The translations under genes were made by a program, and so were the position numbers. Shown here piece after piece: positions 47,040 through 56,357 of a stretch of 64,000 bases of DNA. Each line of letters begins with the position of its first letter. The stretch's first letter is position 1. Origin of the DNA: Bradyrhizobiaceae bacterium. GTDB lineage: Bacteria; Pseudomonadota; Alphaproteobacteria; Rhizobiales; Xanthobacteraceae. The stretch covers positions 2,544,016 through 2,608,015 of the forward strand of contig CP078014.1 of assembly GCA_020544565.1 (NCBI GenBank), given 5' to 3'. The notes under the pieces were generated by a model. The model saw only the letters and a program-made list of their open reading frames with translations, was not told the DNA's origin and did not search any database.

Positions 47040-47564
47040 TCATCCCGCCACCTTGATCCGCAGCGCTGCGCTGCCGCGATGATGCGCGTGGGTGATGGCG
47101 ATGGCCAGCGCATCGGCGGCGTCCGGCGTCGCCGGATCGGCCTTGGGCAGCAGAATGCCGAGCATGACGCGGATCTGCGCCTTGTCGGCGTGGCCGGCCC
47201 CGACCACGGTCTTCTTGACCTGGTTGGGGGCGTATTCGGCCACCGGAATCCCGAACAGCGCCGGCGCCAGCATGGCGATGCCGCGCGCCTGGCCGAGCTT
47301 GAGGGTGGACGCGCCGTCCTTGTTGACGAAAGTCTGCTCGACCGCGGCTTCCACCGGGCTGAAATCGGCCAGCACCCGGCCGAGCCCCTCGTGCAGGGCG
47401 CGCAGGCGCTCGGCCAGCGGCTGCGCCTCGCGCGATTCCACCGAGCCGCAGCCGACATGGATCAGCCGGTTGCCGTCGAGATCGATCACGCCCCAGCCGG
47501 TGCGGCGCAGGCCCGGATCGATGCCCAGAATGCGGACAGGTGTGCGAATCGGCAGCGGTGTCAT
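47040..47564 (-). CDS. ruvC: Holliday junction resolvase RuvC
   Basis: A 174-residue endonuclease that nicks Holliday junctions symmetrically. Three of the catalytic acidic residues can be recognised: Asp in [13 protein letters not shown], Glu in [11 protein letters not shown], and the C-terminal Asp pair in [29 protein letters not shown] is typical. It lies 40 bases downstream of mgtE on the same strand. Confidence 0.96.
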   Translation of the reverse strand: MTPLPIRTPVRILGIDPGLRRTGWGVIDLDGNRLIHVGCGSVESREAQPLAERLRALHEGLGRVLADFSPVEAAVEQTFVNKDGASTLKLGQARGIAMLAPALFGIPVAEYAPNQVKKTVVGAGHADKAQIRVMLGILLPKADPATPDAADALAIAITHAHHRGSAALRIKVAG

Positions 47565-47604
47565 GGCCGGAACATAGCCGAAACACGCAGCCGCGTCCGG
47601 CCTT

Positions 47605-48972
47605 CTACAACAGCGTGCCGTGCAGGATCACCACCGCGACGCTGAAATAGATCATCAGGCCGGTGACATCGACCAGCGTGGCGACGAACGGCGCCGAGGC
47701 GCTGGCCGGATCGAACCCCGCCTTCTGCAGCAGGAACGGCAGCATCGACCCCGCCACCGAGCCGAAGGTGACGACACCGATCAGCGCCACCGCCACCGTC
47801 AGCGCCACCAGGAACCAGTGCTCGCCGTAATCGTAGATGCCGAGCTTCTGCCACAGCACCACCCGCACGAGGCCGATGGCGCCGAGCCCCGTGCCGAGCA
47901 GCAGGCCGGTCGGCAGCTCGCGCAGCATCACCCGCCACCAGTCCGACAGTTCCACCTCGCGCAGCGCCAGCGAGCGGATCAGCAGCGAGGTCGCCTGCGA
48001 GCCCGAATTGCCGCCGGAACTCATGATCAGCGGAATGAACAGGGTCAGCACCAGCGCCTTTTCCAGTGCGCCCTCGAAATGCTGCATCACGCTCGCGGTC
48101 AGCATCTCGCTGACAAACAGGATGGCAAGCCAGCCGCCGCGCTTGCGCATCATCTCGCCGAGCCCGATCTGCATGTAAGGCTCCTCGGTGGCTTCCATGC
48201 CGCCGAACTTCTGTACGTCCTCGGTGTTCTCCTGGATGATGGTGTCGATGATGTCGTCGAAGGTGACGATGCCGAGCAGGTGGCCGGCCTTGTCGATCAC
48301 CGGAACCGCCAGCAGGTCGTAGCGGGCGATCAGCCGCGCCACGTCCTCGCGGTCGGTGAACGGCTGGGTGGTGATCGGCTTGGCCGCCAGCGACTGGATG
48401 GTGGCCGGCCCCTCCCCCGCGATCAGCCGCCGCAGCGACACCGCGCCGATCAGGCGGCGCGTCACCGGATCGAGCACATAGATCGCGTAGACGGTCTCGC
48501 GGGTACGCTCGACCTGGCGGATATAGGCCAGCGTCTGGTCCACGGTCCAGGTGCCGGGCACGCTGACGAACTCGGTCGTCATGATCGAGCCCGCGGTGTT
48601 TTCCGGATAGGCGAGCAGGCCGACGATGGCGCCGCGCGACACCGCGTCGAGCCCGCCGAAAAGCTCGCTTTTCGCCGGCTCCTCGAGCTGGCGCATGATG
48701 TCGGCGGCGACGTCCGCGGACATGCCCGCCAGCAGCGGCGCGGCGACGTGGCGCGGCAGCGCCTCGATGATCTCGGCGCCGAAATCGAGCTCCGGCTTGT
48801 CGAGAACCTCGATGGCGGTCTCACGCGGCATAAGCCGCATCACCTCGGCGGCGTCCGACGGCGGCAGCTTGTTGAGGACTTCGACGATATCGGCGGCGTG
48901 CTGGCCGATCACATGGGCGGCCAGCACAGCCGCATTGAAAGCGCCATCGGACGCTGCGAGATTATCCGTCAT
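47605..48972 (-). CDS. mgtE: MgtE-type magnesium transporter
   Basis: A 455-residue Mg2+ channel. The cytosolic N domain is at about residues 15-130 (superhelical repeats with [16 protein letters not shown]), two CBS domains follow ([17 protein letters not shown] and [34 protein letters not shown]), then a plug helix and five transmembrane segments from about residue 285 with the pore motif [20 protein letters not shown]. Normal length. It leads into ruvC; I recognise no Mg2+-sensing riboswitch in the 238 bases upstream. Confidence 0.95.
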   Translation of the reverse strand: MTDNLAASDGAFNAAVLAAHVIGQHAADIVEVLNKLPPSDAAEVMRLMPRETAIEVLDKPELDFGAEIIEALPRHVAAPLLAGMSADVAADIMRQLEEPAKSELFGGLDAVSRGAIVGLLAYPENTAGSIMTTEFVSVPGTWTVDQTLAYIRQVERTRETVYAIYVLDPVTRRLIGAVSLRRLIAGEGPATIQSLAAKPITTQPFTDREDVARLIARYDLLAVPVIDKAGHLLGIVTFDDIIDTIIQENTEDVQKFGGMEATEEPYMQIGLGEMMRKRGGWLAILFVSEMLTASVMQHFEGALEKALVLTLFIPLIMSSGGNSGSQATSLLIRSLALREVELSDWWRVMLRELPTGLLLGTGLGAIGLVRVVLWQKLGIYDYGEHWFLVALTVAVALIGVVTFGSVAGSMLPFLLQKAGFDPASASAPFVATLVDVTGLMIYFSVAVVILHGTLL

Positions 48973-49210
48973 GACTCACCTTCGGGATCTGCCGGCAACG
49001 GCAGCGGTGAGCCTCAGAAGCGCTCAGACCGCACGGGCCGCTGTCGGCAAAGTACGTTGACTGTCGCTTGGCATGATTGCGGGTTCCGGTGACGCCGCGC
49101 GGGGCGATGACCCTGTGCGACATGGTGCTGACATGAGCGTTCGCCCCCGCGCCGTCAAGACAAAACAGCCGGAAGCGACGCGAAAATCGAGTGCGAAAAA
49201 TCTGTGCGCT

Positions 49211-49957
49211 TCAGCCCGCCATCTTGGCGGCGAGCGCGTCCGACACCTCGAAATTGGCGTAGACGTTCTGGACGTCGTCGTGCTCGTTGAGCAGGTCGAG
49301 CAGCTTGAACAGCTTCTCGCCGGTCTCGTCGTCGACGGAGATAGTGTTCTGCGGCTTCCAGATCAGCGCCGCCTTGCGCGGCTCGCCGAACTGGGCCTCG
49401 AGCCCCTTGGCGACATCGCGGAACGTCTCCGGCGAGGCGTAGACCTCGTGGCCGTCGGCGCTGGAGGCGACGTCGTCGGCGCCGGCCTCGATGGCCGCTT
49501 CCAGCATGGCGTCGTCGGAGGCGGCCGCGGCGTCGTATTCGATCACGCCGACGCGATCGAACATGAACGACACCGAGCCGGTCTCGCCGAGATTGCCGCC
49601 GGACTTGGTGAAGTAGGAGCGGATGTCGGAGGCGGCGCGGTTGCGGTTGTCGGTGAGCGCCTCGACGATCACCGCGACGCCGCCGGGGCCGTAGCCCTCG
49701 TAGCGGATCTCGTCATAGCTCTCGGCCTCGTTGCCGGCCGCCTTCTTGATGGCGCGCTCGATATTGTCCTTCGGCATGTTCTCCGCGCGCGCCGCCACGA
49801 TGGCGAGCCGCAGCCGCGGGTTCATCGCCGGATCGGGGGTGCCGAGCTTGGCCGCCACGGTGATTTCGCGGGCGAGCTTGCCGAACATCTTGGAGCGCAT
49901 GGCGTCCTGCTTGCCCTTGCGGTGCATGATGTTCTTGAACTGGGAATGTCCGGCCAT
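49211..49957 (-). CDS. yebC: YebC/PmpR family protein
   Basis: A 248-residue YebC/PmpR/TACO1 family protein, described as transcriptional regulator in some bacteria and as factor relieving ribosome stalling in others. Features are [20 protein letters not shown] at the very start, [16 protein letters not shown] near 82, [20 protein letters not shown] near 110, and [11 protein letters not shown] near 140. In many proteobacteria it precedes ruvC; here mgtE lies between them. Confidence 0.95.
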   Translation of the reverse strand: MAGHSQFKNIMHRKGKQDAMRSKMFGKLAREITVAAKLGTPDPAMNPRLRLAIVAARAENMPKDNIERAIKKAAGNEAESYDEIRYEGYGPGGVAVIVEALTDNRNRAASDIRSYFTKSGGNLGETGSVSFMFDRVGVIEYDAAAASDDAMLEAAIEAGADDVASSADGHEVYASPETFRDVAKGLEAQFGEPRKAALIWKPQNTISVDDETGEKLFKLLDLLNEHDDVQNVYANFEVSDALAAKMAG

Positions 49958-50185
49958 GCGGGAATCTCTCGGGGGTTGGAGGTCGCCGGCCCGTGAACGG
50001 GCGGGGCCGGCGGGCCGCGGTTATAGGCCCGCGACCGTCAAAATTAAAGGCTGATCGGCCAATTTTCGGCGCGGCGGCCGGGGACTACCGAGCGGGCGAC
50101 CGGGCCGAAGTCGGTACATGTTAACCATGACTTCACGGCCCGGTGAGACACTTCGCGCCGGTCATCCATTTTCAAGCGAGACCCC

Positions 50186-51967
50186 ATGGCGTTCGGTCTT
50201 TTCAAGAAGCGGCTGCCGGATCAGGCGACCGCGCCCGTTGCCCCGTCCTCCGCCGCGCCGATGGCCCCGGACCCCGGCCCCGCCGCGCCCCGGCCGGACC
50301 AGGCCGTCGACGACGCCCATGATTCGGCCCGCGAAATTCTCGGCCTGCTCGAACTCGAACTCGGGGCGATGGTGCGCCAGCTCGAACGCGCCGCCGGCTC
50401 GGTGGCCAACGGCGCGCAATCGACCGCGGCCACCCTGACCGCCATCCGCCACCGCGCCGACACCCTCGCCGACCGCACCAGCGACGCCGAGGCCACCGCC
50501 GAAACCTTTTCCGACGCAGCCCAGCAATTCGCCCGCTCCGCCGACGACATCGGTGCCCGGGTCTGCGACGCCTCGAAGCTCGCCGACGAGGCCAGCGCCG
50601 CCGCCCAGGAAGCCGGGCTCAATGTCGAGCGGCTGCGCGAATCGTCGGCCGCCATCGGCAATGTGGTCAATCTGATCGCCAGCATCGCCAAGCAGACCAC
50701 GCTGCTGGCGCTGAACTCCACCATCGAGGCGGCGCGGGCGGGCGCGGCCGGCAAGGGCTTCGCCGTGGTGGCCTCCGAGGTCAAGGCGCTGGCGGTGCAG
50801 ACCCAGAACGCCACCGAGGAAATCCGCCGCAAGATCGATACCCTGCAGCAGGACGCCGCCACCTCGTTCGAGGCCGTGCATCGCATCACCGGCGCGATCG
50901 CCGCCATCCGGCCAGTGTTCGACCACGTCAACGGCGCCATCGCCGAGCAGACCCGGACCACCGGCGAGATCACCCGCAACGCCGCCTCGGCGTCGTCCTT
51001 CATCGCCTCCGTCTCCTCCAGCAGCGCCGAGATCGACAGCGCCGCGCGCGACGCCGAAGCCCATGGCGAGGGCGTCGCCGAGGCCGGCAAGACGGTGACC
51101 ATGTTCGCCGAGAAGCTGAAGACGCGCTGCGCCGTGCTGCTGCGCCAGAACGAGCGCGGGGACCGCGAGAGCCAGCGGATGCCGTGCCGCCTGCCGATCA
51201 AAATCGCCACCACGCCGGCGCCGCTCACGGCCGAGGCGCTCGAACTGTCCACCACCGGCCTCCTGATCGCCGGCGCGGGGATCGACACCGCGCCGATGCA
51301 GCAGCCGCTGCGGGCGACGCTGGACGGCATCGGCGCCTGCGAAATCCGCCTCGTCGAGCGCGTCGCCGGCGGCGTGCGGGCGGAGTTCGTCGCGCCCGAC
51401 GCGGCACTGCGGGACCGCATCGAAGACCGCGTCTGGAGCATCCACGACGAGAACACCGAATTCGTCACCCGCGCCATGGAGGCGGGCGACGCCATCACCA
51501 AGATCTTCGAGACCGCGGTGGCGCAAGGCCAGGTCACGCTCAGTGACCTGTTCGACGACAATTACGTCCGGATCGACGGCACCGATCCGGCCCAGTACCG
51601 CACCCGCTTCCTCGGCTGGGCCGACCGGGCGCTGCCGGACTTCCAGGAAAGCTTCCTCGCCCGGGACTCGCGCCTCGCCTTCGTTGTGGCCATCGACCGC
51701 AACGGCTACCTGCCGGTGCACAATAAAATCTACTCGCGGCCGCAGCGTCCGGGCGACGTGGCCTGGAACGTGGCCAATGCCCGCAATCGCCGCATCTTCG
51801 ACGATCCGGCGGGCCTCGCCGCCGGCCGCAACCAGCGCTCCTATCTGATCCAGAGCTACGCCCGCGACATGGGCAACGGCACCACGGTGATGATGCGCGA
51901 GATCGACGTGCCGATCCGCGTCAACGGCCGCCACTGGGGCGGCTTCCGGATGGCCTACAAGCTCTGA
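50186..51967 (+). CDS. Soluble methyl-accepting chemotaxis protein with PilZ-like and C-terminal sensor modules
   Basis: A 593-residue chemoreceptor-like protein without transmembrane segment. The signalling hairpin is at the N-terminus, with the tip [20 protein letters not shown] and [17 protein letters not shown] near residues 165-215. Residues 330-410 ([26 protein letters not shown]) look like a PilZ-type domain that could bind cyclic di-GMP, though the RxxxR motif is incomplete. Residues 420-593 form a third module, with [30 protein letters not shown] and the ending [13 protein letters not shown], a PAS/Cache-like ligand sensor. Most receptors have the opposite order. No chemotaxis genes lie nearby. 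The start is ATG 50186. Confidence 0.85.
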   Translation: MAFGLFKKRLPDQATAPVAPSSAAPMAPDPGPAAPRPDQAVDDAHDSAREILGLLELELGAMVRQLERAAGSVANGAQSTAATLTAIRHRADTLADRTSDAEATAETFSDAAQQFARSADDIGARVCDASKLADEASAAAQEAGLNVERLRESSAAIGNVVNLIASIAKQTTLLALNSTIEAARAGAAGKGFAVVASEVKALAVQTQNATEEIRRKIDTLQQDAATSFEAVHRITGAIAAIRPVFDHVNGAIAEQTRTTGEITRNAASASSFIASVSSSSAEIDSAARDAEAHGEGVAEAGKTVTMFAEKLKTRCAVLLRQNERGDRESQRMPCRLPIKIATTPAPLTAEALELSTTGLLIAGAGIDTAPMQQPLRATLDGIGACEIRLVERVAGGVRAEFVAPDAALRDRIEDRVWSIHDENTEFVTRAMEAGDAITKIFETAVAQGQVTLSDLFDDNYVRIDGTDPAQYRTRFLGWADRALPDFQESFLARDSRLAFVVAIDRNGYLPVHNKIYSRPQRPGDVAWNVANARNRRIFDDPAGLAAGRNQRSYLIQSYARDMGNGTTVMMREIDVPIRVNGRHWGGFRMAYKL

Positions 51968-51994
51968 CCCGCGCCACGCAGCGTCACCGCTGCG

Positions 51995-52819
51995 TCAGGC
52001 CGTCCAGAACGCCGGCACCGCGCGTTCCAGCTTCGGCCCGATGCGCACCGGCGCGACGCGCGTGGCGAGACCGGTCGCATCGTCGGTCTCCACCGCAAGG
52101 CCGCTCAGCGTCGCCGTCCCGTCGGCGGGCTCGAAGCGCGCCGCCGGATAGCCGCGCAGGAAACGGCCGAGCGGCTCGTCGCGATCCATGCCGATGATGG
52201 ATTCGTAATCGCCGGTCATGCCGGCGTCGGTCATGTAGGCGGTGCCGCCCGGCAGGATGCGATGGTCGGCGGTGGGCACATGGGTGTGGGTGCCGACCAC
52301 AAGGCTGGCGCGGCCGTCGCAGAAATAGCCGATGGCCTGCTTCTCGCTCGTGGCCTCGCCGTGGAAATCGACCACCACCGCGTCGGCGGCCTCGCGCAGC
52401 GGGCAGGCGCTCAACTCACGATCGATGACGGCGAAGGGATCGTCGCACGGCTGCATGAAGACGCGGCCGATGGCGTTGACGACGAGCGCGCGGGCGCCGC
52501 TGCGGGTCTCCACCAGCGCCGCGCCGCGCCCCGGCGTGCCCGGCGAAAAATTGGCCGGACGGATCAGGCGCGGGGCGCGCTCGATGAACACCAGCGCCTC
52601 GCGCTGGTCCCAGGAATGGTTGCCCAGCGTGATCGCATCCGCCCCCGCCTCCAGCAATTCGTTGTAGACCGCCTCGGTGATGCCGAAGCCGCCGGCGGCG
52701 TTCTCGCCATTGACCACCACGAGGTCGAGCGCCCAGTCGCGGATCAGGCCCGGCAGGACCTCGCTCACCACCGTGCGGCCGCTGCGCCCCACCACATCGC
52801 CGACAAACAGAATACGCAC
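51995..52819 (-). CDS. YmdB-type metallophosphoesterase
   Basis: A 274-residue protein of the TIGR00282/YmdB family, whose Bacillus member is a 2',3'-cyclic-AMP phosphodiesterase affecting biofilm. The two-metal site is visible as RILFVGDVVGRSGR, VVNGENAAGG, TLGNHSWDQ, VVDFHGEATSEK and GTHTHVPTAD. The start is GTG at 52819 because the protein's first conserved strand begins there; its ribosome-binding region overlaps a large palindrome. It lies downstream of the folate cyclo-ligase gene on the same strand. Confidence 0.92.
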   Translation of the reverse strand: MRILFVGDVVGRSGRTVVSEVLPGLIRDWALDLVVVNGENAAGGFGITEAVYNELLEAGADAITLGNHSWDQREALVFIERAPRLIRPANFSPGTPGRGAALVETRSGARALVVNAIGRVFMQPCDDPFAVIDRELSACPLREAADAVVVDFHGEATSEKQAIGYFCDGRASLVVGTHTHVPTADHRILPGGTAYMTDAGMTGDYESIIGMDRDEPLGRFLRGYPAARFEPADGTATLSGLAVETDDATGLATRVAPVRIGPKLERAVPAFWTA

Positions 52820-52821
52820 GT

Positions 52822-52897
52822 CCAGTGTCCCAAATCCGAAGTTCGCCTGCCCCGGCAGCATCCTCCCAAACGAACTTCGGATTTGAAAGGACACTGG
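52822..52897. repeat. Bulged palindrome before the phosphoesterase start
   Basis: CAAATCCGAAGTTCG at 52831-52845 is inverted as CGAACTTCGGATTTG at 52871-52885. After a 3-base bulge (AAA) on the right, the outer arms CCAGTGTCC (52822-52830) and GGACACTGG (52889-52897) also pair. The total is 24 pairs. It ends 3 bases before the GTG at 52819 on the minus strand. Confidence 0.9.
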
Positions 52898-52913
52898 TGT
52901 TGTTATCATTCTC

Positions 52914-52982
52914 GTGTGGTTCCGGTTCGCAAGTCCGCGCCGGCCGCGATGCACGGCAAAGCGGACTTGCGAACCACCACAC
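52914..52982. repeat. Second bulged palindrome, reaching the fau stop codon
   Basis: GGTTCGCAAGTCCGC (52924-52938) is inverted as GCGGACTTGCGAACC (52961-52975). With a 3-base TCC bulge on the left, outer arms GTGTGGT (52914-52920) and ACCACAC (52976-52982) pair too. The right end touches the fau TAG. It has the same design as the neighbouring palindrome, 17 bases away. Confidence 0.9.
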
Positions 52983-53569
52983 TAGCAACCCCGCAGATCG
53001 ATCAGCTCGCGTTCGGTTAGCACACAATCAAGCTGCTCGTCGTGGGCCAGCCGTGGCACGATATCGATTTCCTGGACCGCGAAGGCGAGCCCGATCACGG
53101 TGATCCTTTTCGCCGCGCGCAGGGTCTGCAGGGTGCGGTCGTAATAGCCGCCGCCGTAGCCGATACGGTGGCCGGCGCGGTCGAAGGCGGCGAGCGGCAC
53201 CAGCACGATGTCGGGCTCGACCTCCTCCGCCTCCGCCAGCGGCTGGAAGATGCCGAGCGGGCCGCGCTTCAGCGCCTCCTCCGGTTGCCAGGCGCGGAAC
53301 ACCAGAGCCTCGTCGCTGCCGACGATCACCGGCAACGCCAGCGCCGCGCCGCGCTGCGCCAGCGCCCGCATCAGCGGCAGCGGATCGATCTCGCTGTTGA
53401 TCGGCCAATAGCCGGCGACCACGGTGCCCGCCGGCAATTCCACCGGCAGCGCTGCGCACGCGATGGCCGCCGCGGCATCCGCCCGCACCGCCTCGCTCAA
53501 GCCGGCGCGGCGGGCGAGCGCGGCGGCGCGAAGGTCGTTCTTGGATGGCTGCAAAGAAGGATCGTCCAC
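52982..53569 (-). CDS. fau: 5-formyltetrahydrofolate cyclo-ligase
   Basis: Converts 5-formyl-THF to 5,10-methenyl-THF with ATP, keeping the one-carbon pool usable. The 195-residue protein shows the opening NDLRAAALARRAGLSEAV, the substrate region VAGYWPINSEIDPLPLM, and the C-terminal motif GHRIGYGGGYYDRTL. A GTG start at 53569 with GAGGA 6 bases upstream gives the family length. In many proteobacteria this gene (ygfA) directly follows the 6S RNA gene and zapA; here an outer-membrane gene and an XRE gene intervene. Confidence 0.92.
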   Translation of the reverse strand: MDDPSLQPSKNDLRAAALARRAGLSEAVRADAAAAIACAALPVELPAGTVVAGYWPINSEIDPLPLMRALAQRGAALALPVIVGSDEALVFRAWQPEEALKRGPLGIFQPLAEAEEVEPDIVLVPLAAFDRAGHRIGYGGGYYDRTLQTLRAAKRITVIGLAFAVQEIDIVPRLAHDEQLDCVLTERELIDLRGC

Positions 53570-53650
53570 CGCATCCTCGGTCTCGTTTTGCGGTTCCGTT
53601 CCCGCATCTGCGCAGGCAAAAATTATGGAGATGATTCGCCATCCGCAACG

Positions 53651-53676
53651 AAAAAAAGGGGAGCCCACGGCTCCCC
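53651..53676 (-). terminator. Rho-independent terminator of outer-membrane gene
   Basis: Minus-strand hairpin GGGGAGCC-GTG-GGCTCCCC (53676 down to 53658) followed directly by seven T (53657-53651). It is 43 bases after the stop at 53719 and before the fau start. Confidence 0.9.
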
Positions 53677-53718
53677 TGCTTCCAGCGATCGGATTTTTAT
53701 AACCGGCAACCCCGACGG

Positions 53719-54540
53719 TCAGAACTTGTAGTTCAAACCCGCACGGACGACGTGGAAATTAACATCGTCTTTTGCAGTCACATACAGACCGTAGCCCGGA
53801 TAGGACACATCGTTGTCATAAAAACGGTGCGTGGTGCTGCCGAGATCGACATAGGAATATTCGCCCTTGAGGCTCACATTGCCGGCCAGCGCATATTCGA
53901 TACCGCCGCCGACCGTGTAACCGGTGCGCGTCTCCGTCTTCGATCCGTTGATTCCGGCGAACGGTGCACCGGTTGCATAATCGTAGTCGTTGATTCCGGC
54001 CGAGGTTTTGACCTGGCCGTAAGCCAGGCCGCCGGTCACGAACATCATCAAACGATCGGTCGGAAGGAATCCGAGGCGGGGACGAACCGTTCCGAACCAC
54101 TGGACCTTGCTCTCCGCCGACAAAACGTCGTGGTAGACTCCGGCACGGTCGCCCCCGGCAGCGTAGTTCTTCTTGACGCCGGCGTAATTGATGTCGGCTT
54201 CAAGACCGAGAACAATATTCCCCATTTGATAATTGTAGCCGATCTGGCCACCGCCGGTGAATGAGCCCTTGTTTGAATTTCCAAGAAAATCAAAACCATC
54301 AGCGGCACGTGAAAAGCCCGGAATAACCGTGCTGTTCACATCGACATGGTCGAAATCGCCGCCGCCATTCCAGGCATAGCCCGCATTCACACCGGCGTAG
54401 AATCCCGTCCACGAGAAGGCGGGAGCGGCATAGGCCACCGGAGCCTTGCGCACAGGAAGATCCGCAGCCATCGCAGCGGAACAAGAAAGCGCCACCGCCA
54501 TTGCGGTCGCAGGCACCAATGAAAAAAGGATCCGTTTCAT
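53719..54540 (-). CDS. Omp25/31-type outer-membrane beta-barrel protein
   Basis: A 273-residue porin-like protein with a signal peptide (LVPATAMAVALSCSAAMA, cleavage before ADLPVRK) and an eight-strand barrel: FSWTGFYAGVNAGYAWNG, GQIGYNYQMGNIVLGLEADI, VRPRLGFLPTDRLMMFVTGG, GGGIEYALAGNVSLKGEY and the last strand VRAGLNYKF with C-terminal Phe. It is noticeably less GC-rich than the neighbours. GGGGAAT precedes the ATG at 54540. It is monocistronic with its own terminator. It is related to the barrel at 35309 but not closely. Confidence 0.92.
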   Translation of the reverse strand: MKRILFSLVPATAMAVALSCSAAMAADLPVRKAPVAYAAPAFSWTGFYAGVNAGYAWNGGGDFDHVDVNSTVIPGFSRAADGFDFLGNSNKGSFTGGGQIGYNYQMGNIVLGLEADINYAGVKKNYAAGGDRAGVYHDVLSAESKVQWFGTVRPRLGFLPTDRLMMFVTGGLAYGQVKTSAGINDYDYATGAPFAGINGSKTETRTGYTVGGGIEYALAGNVSLKGEYSYVDLGSTTHRFYDNDVSYPGYGLYVTAKDDVNFHVVRAGLNYKF

Positions 54541-54659
54541 CTTATTCCCCAAACCCATGAGACAGGTCCGCCTGCCCTCATCACTTAAATCCTAATTTCG
54601 GAGAAAAGTGTCAAGAAGAAATATTCGGAAACAGGATTAATTATTGAAATGAACGCTTC

Positions 54660-54935
54660 TTGCGCTCGGTTTATGAGACGGATTACCAGCTCCTTCTGGC
54701 GACCTTGAAAAAGGCGCGACGGGATCGGCGTATCACGCAGAAGGCCGTCGCCGACGCTCTGAACAAACCCCAATCATTCGTGTTCAAGTACGAAAGCGGC
54801 GAACGACGGCTGGACGTCGCAGAAATGGTTCACATCGCCCGATTGCTGGGGCTGGAGCCGCTCAAGCTGGTGAAGGACATGGCGAAAGACATCGCCCCCC
54901 TTCCGTCAGATCGAAAATACGGATTTCGGGAGTGA
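54660..54935 (+). CDS. Small XRE-type helix-turn-helix regulator
   Basis: A 91-residue protein with one Cro/CI-type helix-turn-helix at about residues 13-65: LLATLKKARRDRRITQKAVA, QSFVFKYESGERRLDVAEM. The remaining 25 residues are a short tail. The reading frame begins with TTG at 54660 without a clear ribosome-binding site; the ATG at 54649 is in another frame. It is divergent from the outer-membrane gene at 53719, 120 bases away, and could regulate that gene, itself, or both. Confidence 0.75.
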   Translation: MRSVYETDYQLLLATLKKARRDRRITQKAVADALNKPQSFVFKYESGERRLDVAEMVHIARLLGLEPLKLVKDMAKDIAPLPSDRKYGFRE

Positions 54936-55022
54936 CCGATGCATATGGCGGCATCATCTGGCGTCATAGTCTGACGGCATCGCCGCGGCGCCGCCGCTCG
55001 TAGCCGGTGCAAAGTGTGAAAG

Positions 55023-55182
55023 TGCGAAGCCACGGTCGCCGTTGAAGCGCTCGATCCCGGAGTTCCCTACGAAAGTAGGTGGGCACCATATGATCGGGTC
55101 CACGGACCCGGCCAGGGACAGTTCCCTAAAGGATCGATAAGGCCCCGGGGATATATGGCTCCTGACGCGCGCCACAGCCTCG
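55023..55182 (-). ncRNA. ssrS: 6S RNA (probable)
   Basis: Minus-strand region of about 160 bases with the layout of 6S RNA, the mimic of an open promoter that holds RNA polymerase. The ends pair: GCGAGGCTGTGG (5', 55182-55171) with CCGTGGCTTCGC (3', 55034-55023), twelve continuous pairs counting G-U. The apical hairpin is GGGTCC-GT-GGACCC in the middle, and inner stems such as CCATAT/ATATGG flank a loose central region. It lies about 95 bases after zapA on the same strand, the usual zapA-ssrS order. The absence of the SRP GGAAGGAAGCAGCC loop argues against 4.5S RNA. Exact ends are uncertain. Confidence 0.75.
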
Positions 55183-55275
55183 CCCGCCCAATGTAACCAC
55201 GATGGGCGCGTTGCGCCAGCCATCCCATGCAGCGAGGCCGTGCTGCGCCGGCGCAACCGTGGCGCAAACCGCGCC

Positions 55276-55659
55276 CTATCCGATGGCGACGCCGCCGCTC
55301 GCCGGGCGGTTGAGCGCCTGGGCCATCTTCTCGATGCGGTCGGAGGCCGAATTCAGCGCGTTGGCCACCGCCGCCTGGGTCGCCCGCGCCCGGTCGGCCG
55401 CCACCACGCGGACGTCACGCAGCGCGCTCAATTCCTCCTCGAGGCCGCGGATGCGATGCCCGGCATCGACCAGTTCGTCGGCCACCGTCAGCGCCGCCAT
55501 CACCGTGAGGCGCTGGTCGCCGATCTCGCCGAACTTGCCGCGCAGGCTGGAAATGCGCGCCTCCAGGCTCTCGGCCAGCCGCAGCAGCCGGTTCTCCTGC
55601 CCGGCCTCGCAGGCCATGCGGTACTGCCGGCCGTTGATGGTGACGTTGATGTGGCTCAT
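55276..55659 (-). CDS. zapA: Cell division protein ZapA
   Basis: A 127-residue FtsZ-ring stabiliser. The N-terminal globular part has VTINGRQYRMACEAGQENRL, and the C-terminal half is a coiled coil (GLEEELSALRDVRVVAADRARA, SASDRIEKMAQAL) that makes the tetramer. GAGGA precedes the ATG at 55659. It follows a DUF4164 gene, another coiled-coil protein, on the same strand. Confidence 0.92.
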   Translation of the reverse strand: MSHINVTINGRQYRMACEAGQENRLLRLAESLEARISSLRGKFGEIGDQRLTVMAALTVADELVDAGHRIRGLEEELSALRDVRVVAADRARATQAAVANALNSASDRIEKMAQALNRPASGGVAIG

Positions 55660-55750
55660 CGCTGGCGTCCTCGCTGCGAAGTCCGCGCCGTCCTGCGCCG
55701 TGGCCAAGCTGCGGACCTGCGAACCTCCCCCCTTCACTGTTCGATCCCCC

Positions 55751-56092
55751 TCAACGCTCCGCGCCCCTCTCCTCGCCGGCGTCGAGCACCGAGCGGATGG
55801 TGTCGATGGCGACATCGAGCCGCCCGGCGATCTCGCGATTGGTGCGCTCCAGCGCCCGCGTGCGCACCAGCGTGCCGTCGAGTTCGTTGGCGAGGCGCGA
55901 ACGGTCGGCGCCCAGCTCCTGAATTCGCGCCGCCAGTTCCTCCTCGGCGCGGTCGGCCTCGTTGCGCCGCTCCACCGCCGTTTCCAGCGCGTCGAGGGCC
56001 GCCGCCAGCCGCCGCGTGGCAAGTTCGATCTCGCTCGGCCCCGAAGCCTGGGGCTCGGGCGCGGCGAAACCGGGAGGGCTGCGATCGATCAT
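55751..56092 (-). CDS. DUF4164 coiled-coil protein
   Basis: A 113-residue protein, almost entirely coiled coil after residue 20 (LATRRLAAALDALETAVERR, ELAARIQELGADRSRLANEL). It matches the DUF4164 family, which in Rhizobiales lies directly upstream of zapA; a role in division is inferred from this position only. No strong ribosome-binding site precedes the ATG at 56092. A half copy of the GCGGAC-TGCGAACC palindrome arm lies near 55715 between it and zapA. Confidence 0.85.
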   Translation of the reverse strand: MIDRSPPGFAAPEPQASGPSEIELATRRLAAALDALETAVERRNEADRAEEELAARIQELGADRSRLANELDGTLVRTRALERTNREIAGRLDVAIDTIRSVLDAGEERGAER

Positions 56093-56357
56093 CACGGAAC
56101 GGCGGCCTTTTTGGTTCCGGCCGCACGGGTAAAAGCGGCCAGCCGGCAAGCATTTAGGCGGACAAATTTAAGGCCGGTACGAGCGCCGCGCAACGCCGCC
56201 CGCGAGCTATGCACATAAAGCGGAAAGACCGGCGCGGAATTGACGCAATGCCCTTGGACTCAGCGGTTTCGCGGTGCTATTCCCCCGGGCGAATTCTCCG
56301 GCCGTGACATTTTTGAGACATGCGGCCGCTTCCCTCGGCAAAGATCAGGCGGACCCC

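Noticed and set aside
48973..49210. Riboswitch (M-box type) upstream of mgtE
   Set aside because: The leader has GC hairpins but none of the conserved M-box or ykkC sequence that I would recognise.
55023..55182. SRP (4.5S) RNA as alternative to 6S RNA
   Set aside because: The conserved SRP loop GGAAGGAAGCAGCC is absent; the closing stem, apical hairpin and position after zapA fit 6S RNA.
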